Of a stretch of DNA of 40,481 nt, positions 38,638-40,481 are shown in pieces; the first letter of the stretch is position 1; the number at the start of each line of letters is the position of its first letter. Origin of the DNA: Sharpea azabuensis DSM 18934 (GTDB taxonomy: Bacteria > Bacillota_I > Bacilli_A > Erysipelotrichales > Coprobacillaceae); the NCBI RefSeq assembly GCF_000702165.1, contig NZ_JNKU01000025.1:1-40481 (forward strand). Reading direction: 5' to 3'. A program made the translations under genes and the position numbers. The notes under the pieces are model-generated. The model was not told the DNA's origin and did not search any database. It worked only from the letters and a program-made list of their open reading frames with translations.

Positions 38638-40101
38638 ATGAGGGAAGAATTAATTCACAATATAATTAATAATAAAGATATACGTCAGAACTTGATTGCT
38701 TTAAAGAATGATATGCGTGATGATGAGCAGCTTGTCTCTGAAGAACTTTACAGTAAATTGAAAGTATTACTTCATGATGCGGATCCAAAGATCAGAAAGA
38801 ATGCAGCACTTCTTCTAGGGTGCTATGGAAAAACAGCTGTTAAGAGTTTATTGTTGAATGCTTATCGTGAAGAAGACAAGGACTTTGTGAAAGATAGCTA
38901 TCTGAAAGCCTTAAGCAAGCAGAATGTTAAGAGCATCATTAATGACCTCAAGGAGATACAGGCAGATTTGTTGGCCGATGAGCACACTGACAGCAAGCAC
39001 ATCCAGGCTCAGCTTAAAATCCTCAATCCAATCATTCTTTCATATACAACACATAAGAAAAAGATGATCAGACTCTTACATAAGGATGTTGATGTCATTC
39101 TCACAACATTGCCCTATTATCAGTTCACACTCTTTGAATATGTCCTGCATTTAAAATATAAGCCAGTTGGACAGGGGGTACTTGTCCGTACAAATTCCGT
39201 CTACGATTTATTACCATTACGTAATTATCGTGATATGATCATCCCTATTCATAAGTGTGCCAATATGCCAAAGGATGCAGATGTCATAATTGAATGTTTC
39301 CGTCAGAGTAATTTACTTGACTTGCTGGATCGTTTATTTGATAGTAATGAGCTTTTCTATTATCGTTTATCAGATCATTTACGTGAAAAAGACCCAAAGC
39401 TTATTCAGGCTGTTGTCAAAGGGTTATATGATCTTTATCCAGATAAGCTCTTAAATGTCGTCAATAACTATGAGATTGAGATTATTTTCAAGGAATTAAG
39501 AGAAGGTTATGTCTCTGCCTATTTAAAGCTGTCAACACTGGAGAATCCACGCTTTGATTATCGTAAAGAAGTCATTTCTAATTCCATGCAGCCTTATGTA
39601 GCAGCGACTTTGCTAGAACTTGCCAAGCCCTATATGACTGATCATGCCAAAGTGCTAGATCCTTTTGTAGGCAGTGGGATTACTTTGATTGAAAGATGTC
39701 TCATGCGTCCAACAAGCTTTGCCCTAGGCCTGGATATTTACTCCAAAGGACTAGAAGCAGCTAAGCGTAATACAAAAGCGGCTAATCTCAATATCCATTA
39801 TGTCAATAAGGATGCATTGCGCTTTGTCAATGGGGAAATGTTTGATGAAATCATCACCGACATGCCAACCTATGCACAGATGCGTAATAAGCAGGAATTA
39901 GAGAAGCTCTATGATACATTCTTTAAACGTATCCACCGTCTTGTTAAGCCAGATGGCTATGCCTTTATCTATACAAGTGAAATAGGTCTTGTAGAAAAGA
40001 ATTTACGTGTTAATAAAGGCTATCTTTCACTTATTGAACACTATGACGTCCCACGTGGAAAGAATCAGTTCTATTTCTTTATTATTCAAGTCAGATCTTA
40101 G
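38638..40101 (+). CDS. HEAT-repeat protein with RNA-methyltransferase (UPF0020/TRM11-like) domain
   Basis: The protein is 487 aa. The N-terminal part (about 30-110) has HEAT-like helical repeats (LKVLLHDADPKIRKNAALLL, then a second unit). A middle part (about 150-310) carries no motif I know. From about 310 it is a class I SAM methyltransferase of the UPF0020 group: STLENPRFDYRKEV, then motif I VLDPFVGSGITLIER (about 339), LGLDIYSKGLEAAKRNTKAA and motif IV TDMPTYAQM in place of the usual NPPY/NLPYG. Probably modifies guanosine N2 or similar in tRNA or rRNA; the target is unknown. ATG 38638 follows GAGGG; own promoter and terminator. Confidence 0.78.
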   Translation: MREELIHNIINNKDIRQNLIALKNDMRDDEQLVSEELYSKLKVLLHDADPKIRKNAALLLGCYGKTAVKSLLLNAYREEDKDFVKDSYLKALSKQNVKSIINDLKEIQADLLADEHTDSKHIQAQLKILNPIILSYTTHKKKMIRLLHKDVDVILTTLPYYQFTLFEYVLHLKYKPVGQGVLVRTNSVYDLLPLRNYRDMIIPIHKCANMPKDADVIIECFRQSNLLDLLDRLFDSNELFYYRLSDHLREKDPKLIQAVVKGLYDLYPDKLLNVVNNYEIEIIFKELREGYVSAYLKLSTLENPRFDYRKEVISNSMQPYVAATLLELAKPYMTDHAKVLDPFVGSGITLIERCLMRPTSFALGLDIYSKGLEAAKRNTKAANLNIHYVNKDALRFVNGEMFDEIITDMPTYAQMRNKQELEKLYDTFFKRIHRLVKPDGYAFIYTSEIGLVEKNLRVNKGYLSLIEHYDVPRGKNQFYFFIIQVRS

Positions 40102-40147
40102 GACCTGGCTTTTTTGAATAAAAGAAAAACAGATCATTGCTGATCTC

Positions 40148-40188
40148 AGACTGTTGACGATTAACCACATCGTTGGCGGTCTTTTTTT
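40148..40188 (+). terminator. Terminator after the methyltransferase gene
   Basis: A 14-bp stem (40148-40161 with 40169-40182, four G-T pairs) and a T-run. A smaller hairpin AGATCA-TTGC-TGATCT precedes it (40131-40146). Confidence 0.8.
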
Positions 40189-40270
40189 ATAGATTGATAT
40201 ATTTTATGATTCATCCTCTTTTTTCTGAATATATTTCTCCAGATAATAAAAAAATTGGGCCTAGATCCTT

Positions 40271-40481
40271 CTATCCTATCCCCATCGCCTTTAACGTTTC
40301 CTCATTTTGATGCTCAAAGCAGGAATTTTGGGCGCAATGCGCCTCCTGCATCCTTCCAAGGTATGTGCATAACTTCTTGAGATTCATTCCTGTGAATATC
40401 AACATAAGATTATCATACACTCTTTCGAATCCTGTATATAGCGTATAGTCCAGCCCGTGTCTTCTCTTGCCATCCGCAAAT
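40271..40481 (-). CDS. IS1182-family transposase, C-terminal part
   Basis: The minus strand is open from the right edge to a TAG at 40271-40273. It reads FADGKRRHGLDYTLYTGFER, VYDNLMLIFTGMNLKKL and then a divergent tail ending MGIG. The FADxKxxHGLxYxxxRGLxxVxxxxxLxxxxMNLKK pattern is the C-terminal end of IS1182/DDE-type transposases. The catalytic DDE core lies outside the window. The extended tail after MNLKKLCTYLG is not family-typical. Outside it, 40190-40270 may hold the terminal repeat, but I cannot place it with only one copy. Confidence 0.8.
   Translation of the reverse strand, partial: FADGKRRHGLDYTLYTGFERVYDNLMLIFTGMNLKKLCTYLGRMQEAHCAQNSCFEHQNEETLKAMGIG

Noticed and set aside
40190-40270. 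Possible terminal repeat of the IS1182-like element
   Set aside because: Only one end is present and no second copy exists in the window to define the boundary.
1-40481. CRISPR arrays, rRNA genes, toxin-antitoxin pairs, prophage genes
   Set aside because: No regularly spaced repeats, rRNA segments or such gene pairs were seen on either strand.

Overview
The window reads as chromosomal DNA of a low-GC Firmicute. The Erysipelotrichia (for example Catenibacterium-like gut bacteria) fit best. The reasons are AT-rich codon use, strong Shine-Dalgarno sites, sigma-A-type promoters, a T-box leader, a CIRCE element, an SufCDSUB-type Suf operon and LonA. The species assignment is inference. Both ends lie inside insertion sequences: a partial IS3-family orfA on the left and the C-terminus of an IS1182-like transposase on the right. 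The window may therefore be a segment bounded by multicopy ISs.

Layout. 1-1015: IS3 end, tRNA-Leu(CAA) and a small orphan gene. 1030-7417: a compact operon aroB-aroA-aroC-pheA-aroK-thyA-dfrA, which makes chorismate and prephenate-derived aromatics and carries the dTMP/tetrahydrofolate pair. 7470-10118: plsC, a lipoprotein ApbE flavin transferase and an esterase. 10160-12040: a Na/Pi cotransporter behind a Pho-box-like repeat array. 12140-14726: the glycolytic pair pfkA-pyk. 14737-16789: thrS behind a threonine T-box; this ThrRS lacks the N-terminal TGS domain. 16795-19221 (minus strand): lon with a CIRCE operator in its leader. 19268-21704: proBA. 21710-26443: a MarR regulator with two helically phased operators, followed by a heterodimeric ABC exporter. 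26443-30788: GNAT, SRAP (YedK/HMCES), HD hydrolase, a PTS-EIIB/ROK-like fusion protein and an amidohydrolase.

30806-31171: an orphan promoter, RBS and start codon running into a decayed IS3 end. 31182-33168 (minus strand): two PrsA-like foldases. 33187-38579: the Suf Fe-S operon sufC-D-S-U-B plus 5-formyl-THF cyclo-ligase. 38585-40188: a HEAT-repeat RNA methyltransferase. 40271-end: the IS1182-like transposase tail.

Most of the window is core metabolism with clear terminators between units. The least ordinary items are the EIIB/ROK-like fusion (28026-29453), the IS3 terminal hairpin that appears to hide the orfA ribosome binding site (present in both copies), the decapitated gene at 30806-30870, the paired MarR operators, and the inverted repeat between the suf and prsA promoters.
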